The notes below the pieces were generated by a model. That model saw only the letters and a program-made list of their open reading frames with translations, was not told where the DNA came from and searched no databases. A program made the position numbers and the translations under genes. 9,347 nucleotides of DNA from UBA6022 sp035704495 (lineage in GTDB: Bacteria > Patescibacteriota > Saccharimonadia > Saccharimonadales > Saccharimonadaceae). Below, piece by piece: positions 1 to 5,231 of this stretch (position 1 is the first letter of the stretch; each line of letters starts with the position of its first letter). The DNA lies in contig DASSWW010000063.1 in NCBI GenBank assembly GCA_035704495.1, positions 1 to 9,347 on the forward strand, given 5' to 3'.

Positions 1-26
1 TCGATTGAATGTCGTTGTGGTTTCAT
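1..26 (-). CDS. possible 5' end of a divergent gene, cut by the window edge
   Basis: On the minus strand an ATG at 26 opens a frame (M-K-P-Q-R-H-S-I) that runs off the window after eight codons. The purine run AGGGGA at 35-40 could be a ribosome binding site, 8 nt upstream. A promoter-like pair lies just behind it (41-69). Only this geometry supports a gene; nothing can be said of its product. Confidence 0.3.
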
Positions 27-40
27 AAATACTATCCCCT

Positions 41-69
41 ACTATATATGATTTATGCCCATTTTTGAA
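41..69 (-). promoter_or_regulatory. putative leftward promoter divergent from lepB
   Basis: Read on the minus strand, TTCAAA (64-69) and TATAGT (41-46) are separated by 17 nt, a good fit to a sigma-70-type promoter. It would drive the partial leftward gene starting at 26. It shares the roughly 100-bp intergenic region with the lepB promoter. Confidence 0.4.
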
Positions 70-115
70 CCAGAAAAGCACAAGCATCTCACTTTTATAT
101 GACCACTAAACCGTG

Positions 116-121
116 TATAGT
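116..121 (+). promoter_or_regulatory. -10 element of lepB, leaderless geometry
   Basis: TATAGT ends 8 nt before the lepB ATG at 130, so transcription would start at or within a base or two of the start codon. There is no Shine-Dalgarno-like purine run ahead of this ATG, which fits a leaderless mRNA. No convincing -35 hexamer is visible at the right distance; TTTTAT at 93-98 is the only weak candidate. Confidence 0.45.
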
Positions 122-129
122 AAATACTA

Positions 130-732
130 ATGGAAGCCTCATTTACGCAACGCCACCCATTCCTTAAAGATGCCTTAGGTATCCTGATTTTTATTATCTG
201 TGTCTTGATTGGCACGATACTCATCAACACCTTTGTTTTTCGAAGTTTTAACGTTGTAGGCCCTAGCATGGAACCGACATTATATACTGGCGACCGTTTA
301 ATCGTCAGTCGCCTACCGGTCACCTGGGCACAATTGCAAAATAAACAATACATTCCCGAACGCGGACAAATTATCGTTTTTAAAAATCCACGCTACAACG
401 TTGGCACTGGCGATGAATACATCGTCAAACGAGTTATCGCTTTTCCAGGCGAGCGCGTCACCGTGCAAAATGGCATTATGACCGTTTATAACGACAAAAA
501 CCCCGACGGATTCCAACCCGATAATGCTGATAATGGCGGCGAACCAGGGTCGCCAACAAGTGGTAACGTTGATACGATTGTGACCGAAGGCACATTATTT
601 GTGGCAGGTGATCACCGCGAAGGCGACTTTTCATTTGATTCACGCAGTGGATTAGGACTGATTCCCTTTTACGACGTCGTTGGGCCTGTCGAAATCAGAA
701 TTTATCCGTTTACAGATATTCGATTCTTTTAG
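130..732 (+). CDS. lepB: signal peptidase I
   Basis: Type I signal peptidase of 200 aa, a membrane serine protease that cleaves signal peptides from exported proteins on the outer face of the cytoplasmic membrane. A single N-terminal membrane segment spans about residues 14-36. The catalytic serine is S46 in GPSMEPTL, and the general-base lysine is K100 in YIVKRVIAFPGE. The conserved GDxR...S.DSR box is present as GDHR (160-163) and SFDSR (168-172). Length is typical of the short Gram-positive-like forms. A glycine/asparagine/proline-rich stretch at about 123-152 is probably a surface loop. The start follows from the leaderless -10 spacing and from the usual short cytoplasmic N-terminus. The gene stands alone on the plus strand and is the likely processing enzyme for exported proteins such as the large one at the right end. 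Confidence 0.95.
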   Translation: MEASFTQRHPFLKDALGILIFIICVLIGTILINTFVFRSFNVVGPSMEPTLYTGDRLIVSRLPVTWAQLQNKQYIPERGQIIVFKNPRYNVGTGDEYIVKRVIAFPGERVTVQNGIMTVYNDKNPDGFQPDNADNGGEPGSPTSGNVDTIVTEGTLFVAGDHREGDFSFDSRSGLGLIPFYDVVGPVEIRIYPFTDIRFF

Positions 733-742
733 CAAAAGTAAA

Positions 743-802
743 GCCCGCCCCGCGTAAATCATATGGCGAACTATTGTCGTCATAAATTTAGTTGGGACGG
801 GC
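743..802 (-). terminator. long structured hairpin between convergent genes
   Basis: The arms GCCCGCCCC (743-751) and GGGACGGGC (794-802) pair with one mismatch. Inside them TAAAT (755-759) pairs with ATTTA (786-790), and ATGGCGA (763-769) pairs with TCGTCAT (777-783) using one G-U, closing a 7-nt loop. On the minus strand the hairpin is followed by a T-rich tract (TTTACTTTTGC), so it best serves as terminator for the 173-aa gene at 817-1338. The plus side lacks a T-run, so lepB termination here is less certain. Confidence 0.6.
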
Positions 803-816
803 GTCGTGACAAAACT

Positions 817-1338
817 TTACCACATGGGCCGCGCGTACTTAGCCCACCATTGACGCAGGTGGTCTGTCTGCTGTTCGTAGAAATCGCGATGCTGTCTCAC
901 TATCGCCGGTGAATCTACATCGGGTGATTGGTAGAAATACACCGCCTTGTAATGCTTCGTGTCTGGCCCATCATGCATGTCGTTATAGCCTGACTTATGA
1001 ACGAGTAGAGCTATGCGGTGCGAGTTAACGCGGTCAGACGCTAGCGCCATCTGGATATCCTGATCAGACAACTGCGGCGCAAAGCCATTTGGTGTCTGTA
1101 GTAGAAAAGTCGCTTTGGTATCGTGATAGACTGGTTTACCAATCCATATGTCGACGCGTCGTGCATCTTGCACCTCGGCTTTCCCTAGTCCGGGTATCCG
1201 TCGCCGTAGTCGCCTCGCAAAGCGTTTTACCTGACGTACATCTACAAATGTGTCGCCAGCCAGCGGACGAAATATCAAAACCAGCCGTACAACCGTATGC
1301 GGATGCGCTTGCAGCCATTCATCAAGTTCGTTTGTCAA
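817..1338 (-). CDS. hypothetical protein, 173 aa, downstream of parB
   Basis: I do not recognise this protein. The chosen start is TTG at 1338 (M-T-N-E-L-D-E-W-L), because a strong ribosome binding site GAGAGGTGA (1344-1352) ends 5 nt before it. The longer frame opening at 1413 starts upstream of a probable promoter (1385-1413) and has no such site. The product looks soluble: no signal peptide or membrane segment. It has a very basic patch (RRLRRR around residues 43-48 of this form), several His/Asp-rich stretches (HKSGYNDMHDGPDTKHY) and a tryptophan-containing basic C-terminus (WWAKYARPMW). It lies 95 nt beyond parB, so it may be partly cotranscribed, but it has its own putative promoter. 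A link to chromosome partition would rest on position alone. Confidence 0.7.
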   Translation of the reverse strand: MTNELDEWLQAHPHTVVRLVLIFRPLAGDTFVDVRQVKRFARRLRRRIPGLGKAEVQDARRVDIWIGKPVYHDTKATFLLQTPNGFAPQLSDQDIQMALASDRVNSHRIALLVHKSGYNDMHDGPDTKHYKAVYFYQSPDVDSPAIVRQHRDFYEQQTDHLRQWWAKYARPMW

Positions 1339-1384
1339 CGAACTCACCTCTCTTTCTGTTGAATCAGTGGTGCGTTCATCAGTT

Positions 1385-1413
1385 ATTAAACTAATAAATC
1401 TAAACAAACACAA
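1385..1413 (-). promoter_or_regulatory. putative promoter of the 173-aa gene
   Basis: On the minus strand TTGTGT (1408-1413) and TTTAAT (1385-1390) are separated by 17 nt, giving a leader of roughly 40 nt that contains the GAGAGGTGA binding site. The -10 matches 5 of 6 consensus bases and the -35 is weaker. It favours the downstream TTG start at 1338 over the one at 1413. Confidence 0.4.
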
Positions 1414-1433
1414 GCATAAGTACCTTGTACCAG

Positions 1434-2321
1434 CTATTCACCAAGTAGTTTTTGAATCCGTTGGAATTCGCGGTCATTTTTGAATTTAATAACCAGCTGA
1501 CCCGCACCTTTGGCGTTTGTGCGCACGCTGACATCGGTCGCCAACCGCTTGCCCAGCCGTTTTGTGGTGTCTTCGTACGGCAGTGCGGTTACTTTTGGCC
1601 GATTGCCTTTTTCGAACACACGTGGCACTCGTTTTAGTTGCACAATATACTGCTCAATTTTGCGCGAGCTCCATTCTTCTTTTAGAATTTGTGGCAAAAT
1701 TTCTTCGATGATTTCTGGGTCGATGTTGACGAGTGGCCGCGCTTGGCCTTCGCGCAGTTTGCCCTCTAGTAGCGCAGTGCGTACTGATTCTGGCAATCGC
1801 AACAAGCGCAGCGTGTTGCTGACCGCACTAACCGATTTGCCACCTAAACGCTGGCCGATTTCGTCGAGTGTCAGATTAAATTGGTCGCGCAGTTTTAAGT
1901 ATGCAGTCGCTGTTTCCAATACATTCAAATCACGTCGCTGCAAGTTTTCGATCAATGATAGTTCTAATTTGTGCTGATTGCTAAGCGTCCGAACCAACGC
2001 GGGTATTTTTTCGAGTCCTGCTTTTTTAGCGGCACGATAACGTCGTTCGCCAGCGACAATTTGGTAGCCACCACTTTTTGGCGTGACGACAATTGGTTGC
2101 AAAATACCGTGTTCCTGCACCGATGCAGCTAATTCGTCTAGTCCTGCTTCGTCAAAATAACGTCGTGGCTGGTCGGGATCGGCCATAATTTCGTGTATTT
2201 TGATAGTCCGCAGGTCACTTACTTGGTCGTCCTGCGCCGCAGTCGGATCAAATGATTCGTCTAAAAGTTCTGTAGGTATTAACGAGTCAAATCCTCGCCC
2301 CAAGCCTTTTTTAACCGACAC
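1434..2321 (-). CDS. parB: chromosome partitioning protein ParB
   Basis: ParB/Spo0J-family CTPase and DNA clamp of 295 aa, which loads at parS sites and works with ParA in origin segregation. The N-terminal LGRGFDSLIP (7-16) is the usual ParA-contacting segment. The N-terminal ParB domain follows, with DPDQPRRYFD (48-57), HGILQPIVV (71-79) and the CTP-binding box GERRYRAA (91-98). IENLQRRDLN (124-133) leads into a helix-turn-helix (about 151-173, TLDEIGQRLGGKSVSAVSN), and a C-terminal dimerisation segment ends in FQRIQKLLGE. The start is GTG at 2321, 9 nt after an AAGGAGG ribosome binding site. It overlaps the end of parA by 11 nt, so the two are translated from one message. No parS-like palindrome (GTTTCACGTGAAAC type) was seen in the window. 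Confidence 0.95.
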   Translation of the reverse strand: MSVKKGLGRGFDSLIPTELLDESFDPTAAQDDQVSDLRTIKIHEIMADPDQPRRYFDEAGLDELAASVQEHGILQPIVVTPKSGGYQIVAGERRYRAAKKAGLEKIPALVRTLSNQHKLELSLIENLQRRDLNVLETATAYLKLRDQFNLTLDEIGQRLGGKSVSAVSNTLRLLRLPESVRTALLEGKLREGQARPLVNIDPEIIEEILPQILKEEWSSRKIEQYIVQLKRVPRVFEKGNRPKVTALPYEDTTKRLGKRLATDVSVRTNAKGAGQLVIKFKNDREFQRIQKLLGE

Positions 2322-3072
2322 GTTCTAGCACCTCCTTGGTGAGTGCTTTATAGGCACGCGCACCCTTAGAAAATTTATCGTATGCACCAACTGGTAAGCC
2401 ATGACTAGGCGCTTCGGCTAACCGAATATTACGCGGGATAACCGTTTTAAATACTTTACCAGGGAAATGTTTTTTAATTTCTTCGTGCACTTGCCCACTA
2501 AGCGTCGTGCGGCCGTCAACCATGGTTGCCAGAACGCCAATCAAATCTAACGTCGGGTTCATACTTTTTCGAATCAATTTCATTGATTCTAGCAATTGCC
2601 CTAAGCCTTCTAATGCATAAAATTCCGCCTGCACCGGTAACAATACATAGCGCGCCGCAATCAATCCATTGACCGTCAGCAGACTAAGGCTTGGCGGGCT
2701 GTCGATAATAACAAAATCATAATTTGGTGTGTTATCGATAGCGTTTTTCAGGCGGGTAAAGCGACGATTAGCGTTCGCTAACTCGACTTCGGTGTTGGCT
2801 AAATGAGATGTAGCAGGCGCTAAAAATAAATTTTTGTGGTCGGTCGGTAAAATGATGTCTTTTAGCAGCTTGGTTTCCATCACAACATCGGTCATTGTCC
2901 CCTGTAGTAACTGTTTATCAATCCCCAGACCGCTAGATGCGTTGCCCTGCGGGTCAAAATCAATCAACAGCGTTTTGTGGCCCATTTTCGCCAAATAATA
3001 AGCGATGTTAACCGCGCTAGTCGTTTTGCCAACACCACCTTTTTGATTTGTTACTGATATAACGGTTGCCAC
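2311..3072 (-). CDS. parA: chromosome partitioning ATPase ParA (Soj family)
   Basis: ParA/Soj-type ATPase, 253 aa from the chosen start, which binds DNA as an ATP dimer and is released by ParB to drive segregation. It shows the deviant Walker A box KGGVGKTT (residues 11-18), Walker A' DFDPQGNA, Walker B VIIDSPPSL, and the family signature EAPSHGLPV near the C-terminus. The start is GTG at 3072 (M-A-T-V-I-S-V-T-N-Q-K), which gives the usual short N-terminus. The ATG at 3102 lies inside the -10 hexamer TATAAT, so it cannot be in the transcript. A GAGAGGG binding site (3083-3089) precedes the GTG by 10 nt. It is the first gene of the parA-parB operon. No N-terminal DNA-binding extension is present, as in chromosomal rather than large plasmid ParA proteins. 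Confidence 0.95.
   Translation of the reverse strand: MATVISVTNQKGGVGKTTSAVNIAYYLAKMGHKTLLIDFDPQGNASSGLGIDKQLLQGTMTDVVMETKLLKDIILPTDHKNLFLAPATSHLANTEVELANANRRFTRLKNAIDNTPNYDFVIIDSPPSLSLLTVNGLIAARYVLLPVQAEFYALEGLGQLLESMKLIRKSMNPTLDLIGVLATMVDGRTTLSGQVHEEIKKHFPGKVFKTVIPRNIRLAEAPSHGLPVGAYDKFSKGARAYKALTKEVLERVG
2331..2337 (-). promoter_or_regulatory. strong ribosome binding site of parB inside parA
   Basis: AAGGAGG on the minus strand, within the last codons of parA, lies 9 nt before the GTG of parB. It fixes that non-ATG start and points to translational coupling of the pair. Confidence 0.75.
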
Positions 3073-3100
3073 TGTCTGTTTTCCCTCTCTCTTTTGCCCC

Positions 3101-3130
3101 ATTATACCACGAGCATTACGTATCTGTCGC
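3101..3130 (-). promoter_or_regulatory. parAB promoter with extended -10
   Basis: On the minus strand TGGTATAAT (3101-3109) is a full extended -10. GCGACA (3125-3130) is a partial -35 at 18 nt. Transcription should start near 3094, giving a leader of about 22 nt that carries the GAGAGGG binding site. The last two bases of TATAAT are the first two of an ATG, which explains why a naive start call at 3102 is misleading. Confidence 0.75.
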
Positions 3131-3144
3131 TACCGTTTGCCAAT

Positions 3145-3176
3145 AAAAATACCCGCTATCATGAGCGGGTATTTTT
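3145..3176. terminator. bidirectional intrinsic terminator between rplU and parA
   Basis: AAAAATACCCGCT (3145-3157) and AGCGGGTATTTTT (3164-3176) form a perfect 13-bp stem with a 6-nt loop, ending in a T-run on either strand. It insulates the parAB promoter from rplU read-through on the minus strand. Confidence 0.85.
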
Positions 3177-3225
3177 GTTATCACAAGGAACGAGGCGTTA
3201 GCCGAGCTTTAGGGGGAGGAGTGAG

Positions 3226-3246
3226 TTTTTGGATTTACTCCAAAAA
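3226..3246. other. small A/T-rich hairpin downstream of rplU
   Basis: TTTTTGGA (3226-3233) and TCCAAAAA (3239-3246) form a perfect 8-bp stem with a 5-nt loop, directly beyond the rplU terminator stem. The intervening stretch 3178-3225 includes GGCGTTAGCC (3194-3203). Nothing coding is seen in this gap. The hairpin may form a fallback terminator or protect the rplU mRNA end; which of these is not decidable by eye. Confidence 0.3.
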
Positions 3247-3276
3247 TGAAACAGGAGGGGCGAGCCCCTCCTGTTT
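3242..3276 (-). terminator. rplU terminator overlapping its stop codon
   Basis: AAACAGGAGGGGC (3249-3261) and GCCCCTCCTGTTT (3264-3276) form a perfect, very GC-rich 13-bp stem with a GA apex. On the minus strand it is followed by TCATTTTT down to 3242. The first arm begins inside the TAA stop codon of rplU (3275-3277). Confidence 0.8.
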
Positions 3277-3583
3277 ATTTGATTGAAGTAATTTCAATCT
3301 TGCTGTATTTTTGGCGATGGCCCATTTCTTTGTGGACGCGCTTTTTCGCTTTGTAGCGGATAATACGAACTTTGTCGCCTTTGACCAAATCGTCAACGAC
3401 TTTTGCGGTAACTTTCACCCCATTAACAGTTGGTGTGCCAACGGTGGTTTTATCACCATCAATTACCAACAGTGCATCAAGCGTGAGCTCTTTTGTGCCT
3501 TCCTGGAGGAGGTCCACCAGTAGGGTCTCTTTTTCGGCAACAACAAATTGTTTGCCACCGACCTTAACGACTGCTTTTGTCAT
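3275..3583 (-). CDS. rplU: 50S ribosomal protein L21
   Basis: Large-subunit ribosomal protein L21, 102 aa, which contacts 23S rRNA. It starts M-T-K-A-V-V-K-V-G-G-K-Q-F-V-V, the family's typical N-terminus. The C-terminal third has the basic KVRIIRYKAKKRVHKEMGHRQKYSKIEI signature in two parts (IIRYKAKKRVHKEMGHRQ, then YSKIEIT). Length matches the usual 100-105 aa. The start is ATG at 3583, because AAGGA lies 5 nt before it and the family begins there; the eight residues ahead in the open frame are AT-rich leader. It is normally followed by rpmA (L27), but here a terminator follows at once and no L27 gene is present, so it is monocistronic. Confidence 0.96.
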   Translation of the reverse strand: MTKAVVKVGGKQFVVAEKETLLVDLLQEGTKELTLDALLVIDGDKTTVGTPTVNGVKVTAKVVDDLVKGDKVRIIRYKAKKRVHKEMGHRQKYSKIEITSIK

Positions 3584-3617
3584 ATGATTCCTTTTATTAT
3601 TAATCAATCAGTTGTCA

Positions 3618-3646
3618 ATTGTAACAGATAATACCCTATCAGACAA
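3618..3646 (-). promoter_or_regulatory. rplU promoter
   Basis: On the minus strand TTGTCT (3641-3646) and TACAAT (3618-3623) are spaced by 17 nt. A TG one base ahead of the -10 makes it an extended -10. The predicted leader is about 28 nt and carries the AAGGA binding site, so there is no room for a large autoregulatory leader. Confidence 0.75.
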
Positions 3647-3664
3647 GGGGTAGAATATGAAATT

Positions 3665-3708
3665 AAGCCCACTCACGAAGGAGTAGGCTCAACTTCGTGA
3701 ATGGGCTT
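3665..3708 (-). terminator. terminator of the 106-aa gene, with shared loop motif
   Basis: AAGCCCACTCACGAAG (3665-3680) pairs with CTTCGTGAATGGGCTT (3693-3708), with one mismatch in 16. On the minus strand the stem ends GGGCTT and runs into TAATTTCATATT. The 12-nt loop contains GAGCCTACTC, which can itself pair GAGC with ACTC through a G-U. Nearly the same loop occurs in the terminator at 5232-5279, although the stems differ. Confidence 0.75.
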
Positions 3709-3743
3709 ATACTATTTGTGCTGGCAAAATGTCAGCGCCGCGG

Positions 3744-4064
3744 CTATGCTGCCTTGGCGTTATCCAAATTTTTTTGGTACTGTTCGATGTGCGAAATCAA
3801 AAATCTTACTTGATCTGCATTGTTCAGGTATTCTCTACCGGGACAATCCCCGATTTTTCCTGCCTGTTTACATTCGGCTTTGTGCTTGCGCCGATCGGCG
3901 GCGTCTTCTGCGCGCAGTTGGTATGACCGCTGCAATACCGCGTCCAAATCGGCGTCACCAATTGGCGGGTAGATTGCGTGCTGAATCTGCTCGTCATCGA
4001 TTTTCAACTGCTCAATCAACTTGCGAATGGTTTGCACCATTCCGTCGGTATATGTATATTGCAT
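3744..4064 (-). CDS. hypothetical small helical protein, 106 aa
   Basis: I do not recognise this protein. It has no signal peptide or membrane segment and looks mainly alpha-helical and charged, with residues such as DADLDAVLQRSYQLRAEDAADRR followed by KHKAECKQAGKIGDC, which holds the only two cysteines. Its last third (NNADQVRFLISHIEQYQKNL) looks amphipathic. The favoured start is ATG at 4064 (M-Q-Y-T-Y-T-D-G), since GAGAGGTG (4074-4081) lies 9 nt ahead. An alternative ATG at 4094 shares its first base with the stop of the 59-aa gene upstream (TAATG) and would give 116 aa. The binding site would then fall inside the coding region. The two genes are clearly one unit, ending at the hairpin 3665-3708. 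Confidence 0.7.
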   Translation of the reverse strand: MQYTYTDGMVQTIRKLIEQLKIDDEQIQHAIYPPIGDADLDAVLQRSYQLRAEDAADRRKHKAECKQAGKIGDCPGREYLNNADQVRFLISHIEQYQKNLDNAKAA

Positions 4065-4093
4065 GGCTCTCGCCACCTCTCTACTAAGATTCA

Positions 4094-4273
4094 TTAATCC
4101 AAACTTTTAATTTCTGATAGGCGTTGTTCCATATCAACACTTTCCAGTTCATCATCACGTTGAATGAATGATTCGGGGTTTTTTAAGTGCGCATTTTGCA
4201 ACACTAAAAATAAAACGTACAATGGATATCGCGGCGGTTCTTTACCGCTGTTTTTTGGTTTAGTACCCATCAT
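4094..4273 (-). CDS. hypothetical small protein, 59 aa, paired with the gene downstream
   Basis: Translation from the first of two tandem ATGs (4273 and 4270) gives 59 codons and a TAA that overlaps the next possible ATG by one base. The product begins M-M-G-T-K-P-K-N-S, has a short hydrophobic stretch (YPLYVLFLVLQNAHL, about residues 16-30) and a charged C-terminal half with a possible helix (DMEQRLSEIKSLD). The hydrophobic stretch is short and polar-flanked, so it may be a buried helix rather than a membrane segment. No good ribosome binding site is seen; TTAGGC is the best. The case for a real gene is the exact TAATG junction and the otherwise empty 280-bp gap it fills. I do not recognise it. 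Confidence 0.55.
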   Translation of the reverse strand: MMGTKPKNSGKEPPRYPLYVLFLVLQNAHLKNPESFIQRDDELESVDMEQRLSEIKSLD

Positions 4274-4300
4274 TTTGCCTAACTTCTAAGGGGCAAACCA

Positions 4301-4350
4301 TCACACGATGTGAATAGTTGGTACTATTTAACGATAGTCTGTCCTACTAT
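4301..4350. promoter_or_regulatory. cluster of inverted half-sites upstream of the 59-aa gene
   Basis: The gap 4274-4372 between galU and the 59-aa gene holds TCACA-CGA-TGTGA (4301-4313). It also holds four alternating half-sites ATAGT (4314-4318), ACTAT (4323-4327), ATAGT (4334-4338) and ACTAT (4346-4350). A possible minus-strand promoter, TTGCAT and TTAAAT spaced 17 nt, sits in the same stretch (about 4327-4355). It may be an operator, but short AT-rich half-sites also occur by chance. Confidence 0.3.
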
Positions 4351-4372
4351 GCAAACATAAACAGTAACTGTC

Positions 4373-5191
4373 TTATCGGCCATTTACAATAAGGTTGTTG
4401 GCGTGCAACCAACCGCCAACGCTGCCGCCATCTAGGTATTGCCCCTCTATCGGAACGACTTTGACTGACCCTCCGCTAGAGACGTATTGATTCATTACTT
4501 CAGTCATATGATATTCGCCCGTCATGTCGGCGCTAGTATAGCTTTCGGCAGCTTTGATTAAGTCGTAGTTCATAACGTATTTACTGATATTAATCGTGCT
4601 ACTGGGCGCTGCTTCGGGCGTTGGCCGGTCGACAATGTGTGCATAATTTCCTTGTTCATCTAGCGCAAGCACCCCGTAATTACTGACGACCGCTGGATCG
4701 ATTGCTGCTGATAATAGCGCATTACCATTTTCGGGAGTTGCGGCCATCAATCTAGCGACTTCACTACTGCCATCGGCGTTATACACAAAATCATCACCCA
4801 TCAGAACAGCAACTGATTCACCTGGCTGTAATAATGGCGCAACCAGCCCAACAGGTACCGCCGTGCCATATTTGCCGTTATTAGGTTGCCTCACATAATG
4901 AAACGTTACGCCTGGCAACGGCGCAATTAAGCGTAGCAAGTCTTCGCGTTGGTTAGCGGCCAGATAGGCGTGCAGTTTGGCGTTTTCTCCGTAATAGGCC
5001 TGCACTTGAGTGCTTTCTTCGCTAATCACAAAATAAATGTCCCGAATACCAGCAACGATGCAATCATACACGACATAATCGACAATTGGTCGGTTGCCAA
5101 TTGGCAGCATGCATTTTTCGATTGCTTTGGTGATTGGCAGCCGGCGTGTTCCCCACCCAGCCACAGGAATAATTGCTTTGGTAATACTCAT
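4373..5191 (-). CDS. galU: UTP--glucose-1-phosphate uridylyltransferase-like protein
   Basis: Sugar nucleotidyltransferase of 272 aa, GalU type, expected to make UDP-glucose from UTP and glucose 1-phosphate in the cytoplasm for cell-surface glycans. The N-terminal nucleotide-binding signature is AGWGTRRLPITKAIEKCMLP (11-30), where GalU proteins usually have AGLGTRFLPATKAIPKEMLP. RQPNNGKYGTA (101-111) sits where RQ..GLGHA is usual. MGDD (131-134) is the metal/nucleotide motif, IVDRP (186-190) replaces the common EKP, and GEYHMTEVM (225-233) and LDGGSVGGWLHAN (253-265) match the C-terminal region. Length fits short GalU proteins. The family call is solid; strict preference for UTP and glucose is less so, given the substitutions. 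It starts at ATG 5191, with a -10 element only 6 nt away and no ribosome binding site. Confidence 0.82.
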   Translation of the reverse strand: MSITKAIIPVAGWGTRRLPITKAIEKCMLPIGNRPIVDYVVYDCIVAGIRDIYFVISEESTQVQAYYGENAKLHAYLAANQREDLLRLIAPLPGVTFHYVRQPNNGKYGTAVPVGLVAPLLQPGESVAVLMGDDFVYNADGSSEVARLMAATPENGNALLSAAIDPAVVSNYGVLALDEQGNYAHIVDRPTPEAAPSSTINISKYVMNYDLIKAAESYTSADMTGEYHMTEVMNQYVSSGGSVKVVPIEGQYLDGGSVGGWLHANNLIVNGR

Positions 5192-5197
5192 GTTTAT

Positions 5198-5228
5198 AGT
5201 GTACTAGATTTTGTGGTATTCGGGTAAA
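5198..5228 (-). promoter_or_regulatory. galU promoter, leaderless geometry
   Basis: On the minus strand TACACT (5198-5203) ends 6 nt before the ATG at 5191, so the mRNA would begin at the start codon. TTTACC (5223-5228) is a weak -35 at 19 nt; shifting by one gives TTACCC at 18 nt. The absence of any purine-rich binding site agrees with leaderless translation. Confidence 0.5.
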
Positions 5229-5231
5229 GTA

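Noticed and set aside
42..516. Minus-strand frames over lepB (42-353 and 313-516)
   Set aside because: They are antisense to a signal peptidase with all catalytic motifs; there is no ribosome site and the composition is atypical.
1089..1977. Plus-strand open frames opposite parB and the 173-aa gene (1089-1394, 1250-1483, 1452-1637, 1510-1977)
   Set aside because: They lie antisense to well-supported genes, have Ser/Arg/Cys-rich shadow composition and no credible ribosome sites.
3701..4087. Plus-strand frames over the 106-aa gene (3701-4087, 3729-3926)
   Set aside because: They begin inside the terminator hairpin or antisense to a gene with a good ribosome site, and are rich in Cys, Arg and Trp as expected of a shadow frame.
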